Origin: Streptococcus downei MFe28
Lineage (GTDB): Bacteria; Bacillota; Bacilli; Lactobacillales; Streptococcaceae
Length of the DNA stretch: 64,000 bases
Reading direction: 5' to 3'
Assembly (NCBI RefSeq): GCF_900459175.1
Contig: NZ_UHFA01000002.1
Span: 744,001 to 808,000, forward strand
Each line of letters begins with the position of its first letter. Position 1 is the first letter of the stretch. Positions 63,769 through 64,000 of the stretch are shown piece by piece. The position numbers and the translations under genes were made by a program. Under the pieces are notes generated by a model, which made no database searches, was not told the origin of the DNA, and saw only the letters and a program-made list of their open reading frames with translations.

Positions 63769-64000
63769 ATGATTTCAAGTTTACATCGACCAACCTTAGC
63801 CAAGGTTGATTTGTCGGCTATTTCGAGTAATATTAAACAGATCCAAGATCACGTGCCTCAATCGGTTAAGACTTTTGCGGTCGTCAAGGCGAATGCTTAT
63901 GGGCATGGGGCAGTAGCTGTCGCTAGCCATACTCAAAGATTGGTGGATGGCTTTTGTGTCTCTAATATTGATGAGGGGATTGAATTGCGCCAGGCTGGCA
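63769..64000 (+). CDS. alr: Alanine racemase, 3' end outside the window
   Basis: 77 codons visible: [20 protein letters not shown] then [36 protein letters not shown] carries the lysine that binds PLP. It supplies D-alanine for peptidoglycan. AAGAGGTTTTGAG precedes the ATG. It lies 37 bp after acpS in the same direction. Confidence 0.94.
   Translation, partial: MISSLHRPTLAKVDLSAISSNIKQIQDHVPQSVKTFAVVKANAYGHGAVAVASHTQRLVDGFCVSNIDEGIELRQAG

Overview
The window is a chromosomal segment of a Streptococcus. The evidence is the pepX/aquaporin divergent pair, CppA, the scrB-scrR / scrA / scrK / manA / secA / acpS / alr order, the uvrA-pepP-(dCMP deaminase)-efp-Asp23-nusB order, short Gram-positive promoters and a glycine T-box before glyQS. 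Gene order from uvrA to alr is that of mutans-group streptococci as I remember it, but base composition looks clearly richer in GC than S. mutans, so a relative of the sobrinus/downei type is possible. The species is not determined. The left edge cuts pncB and the right edge cuts alr. No rRNA, tRNA or CRISPR was seen.

Layout. 1-3.2 kb: NAD salvage (pncB, nadE) and a LexA-like self-cleaving repressor (HdiR type). 3.7-8.3 kb: pepX, aquaporin and a TSUP permease. 8.4-10.7 kb: overlapping cppA, serine hydrolase and DUF1697. 10.8-14.5 kb: pflB divergent from dinB. 14.7-16.4 kb: a dead IS1182-family element. 16.5-21.8 kb (minus strand): rnhC, lepB, recD2 and two paralogous four-helix membrane proteins. 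21.9-27.2 kb: zapA, cvpA, mutS2, a thioesterase and a HAD phosphatase. 27.4-29.7 kb (minus strand): an AT-rich, partly degenerate bacteriocin locus with two leader-bearing peptides and several tiny membrane-protein genes. 30-33.3 kb: nagA with a NagR-type operator, then a self-regulated-looking SRPBCC-MarR-EVE operon. 33.3-36.7 kb: T-box and glyQS. 37.4-42.5 kb: DUF896, an IS5-type remnant, a frameshifted alsE-like gene and uvrA. 43.1-47.3 kb: a large unknown single-pass membrane protein, and an MFS exporter with a DUF4811 protein. 47.4-50.6 kb: pepP, dCMP deaminase, efp, Asp23-family protein and nusB. 51-57.8 kb: the sucrose regulon (scrR, scrB, scrA, scrK, manA). 58-64 kb: secA, two tandem DAHP synthases, acpS and alr.

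The most unusual property is the intergenic DNA. At least eight elements share inverted ends (ATACTCAATGAAAATC / GAAGAGTAT, RUP-like). Five of them start within two bases of a stop codon. Two have grown to 400 and 702 bp by acquiring strings of short perfect hairpins. Other families are a GATACTTTC-ended element (one copy split by the IS1182 element at the place where the other copy carries a 13-bp-arm hairpin), a 122-bp tandem repeat carrying the same hairpin modules, and a 20-base sequence abutting the start codons of both uvrA and the DUF896 gene, neither of which has a visible ribosome binding site.

How the genes work together. The sucrose block takes up sucrose as sucrose-6-phosphate, splits it, and feeds fructose through ScrK and ManA. 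PflB ferments pyruvate. NagA recovers amino sugars. HdiR, DinB, UvrA, RecD2 and MutS2 form a loose DNA repair/damage group. SecA and LepB belong to protein export. All functional statements come from reading motifs by eye; no search was run.
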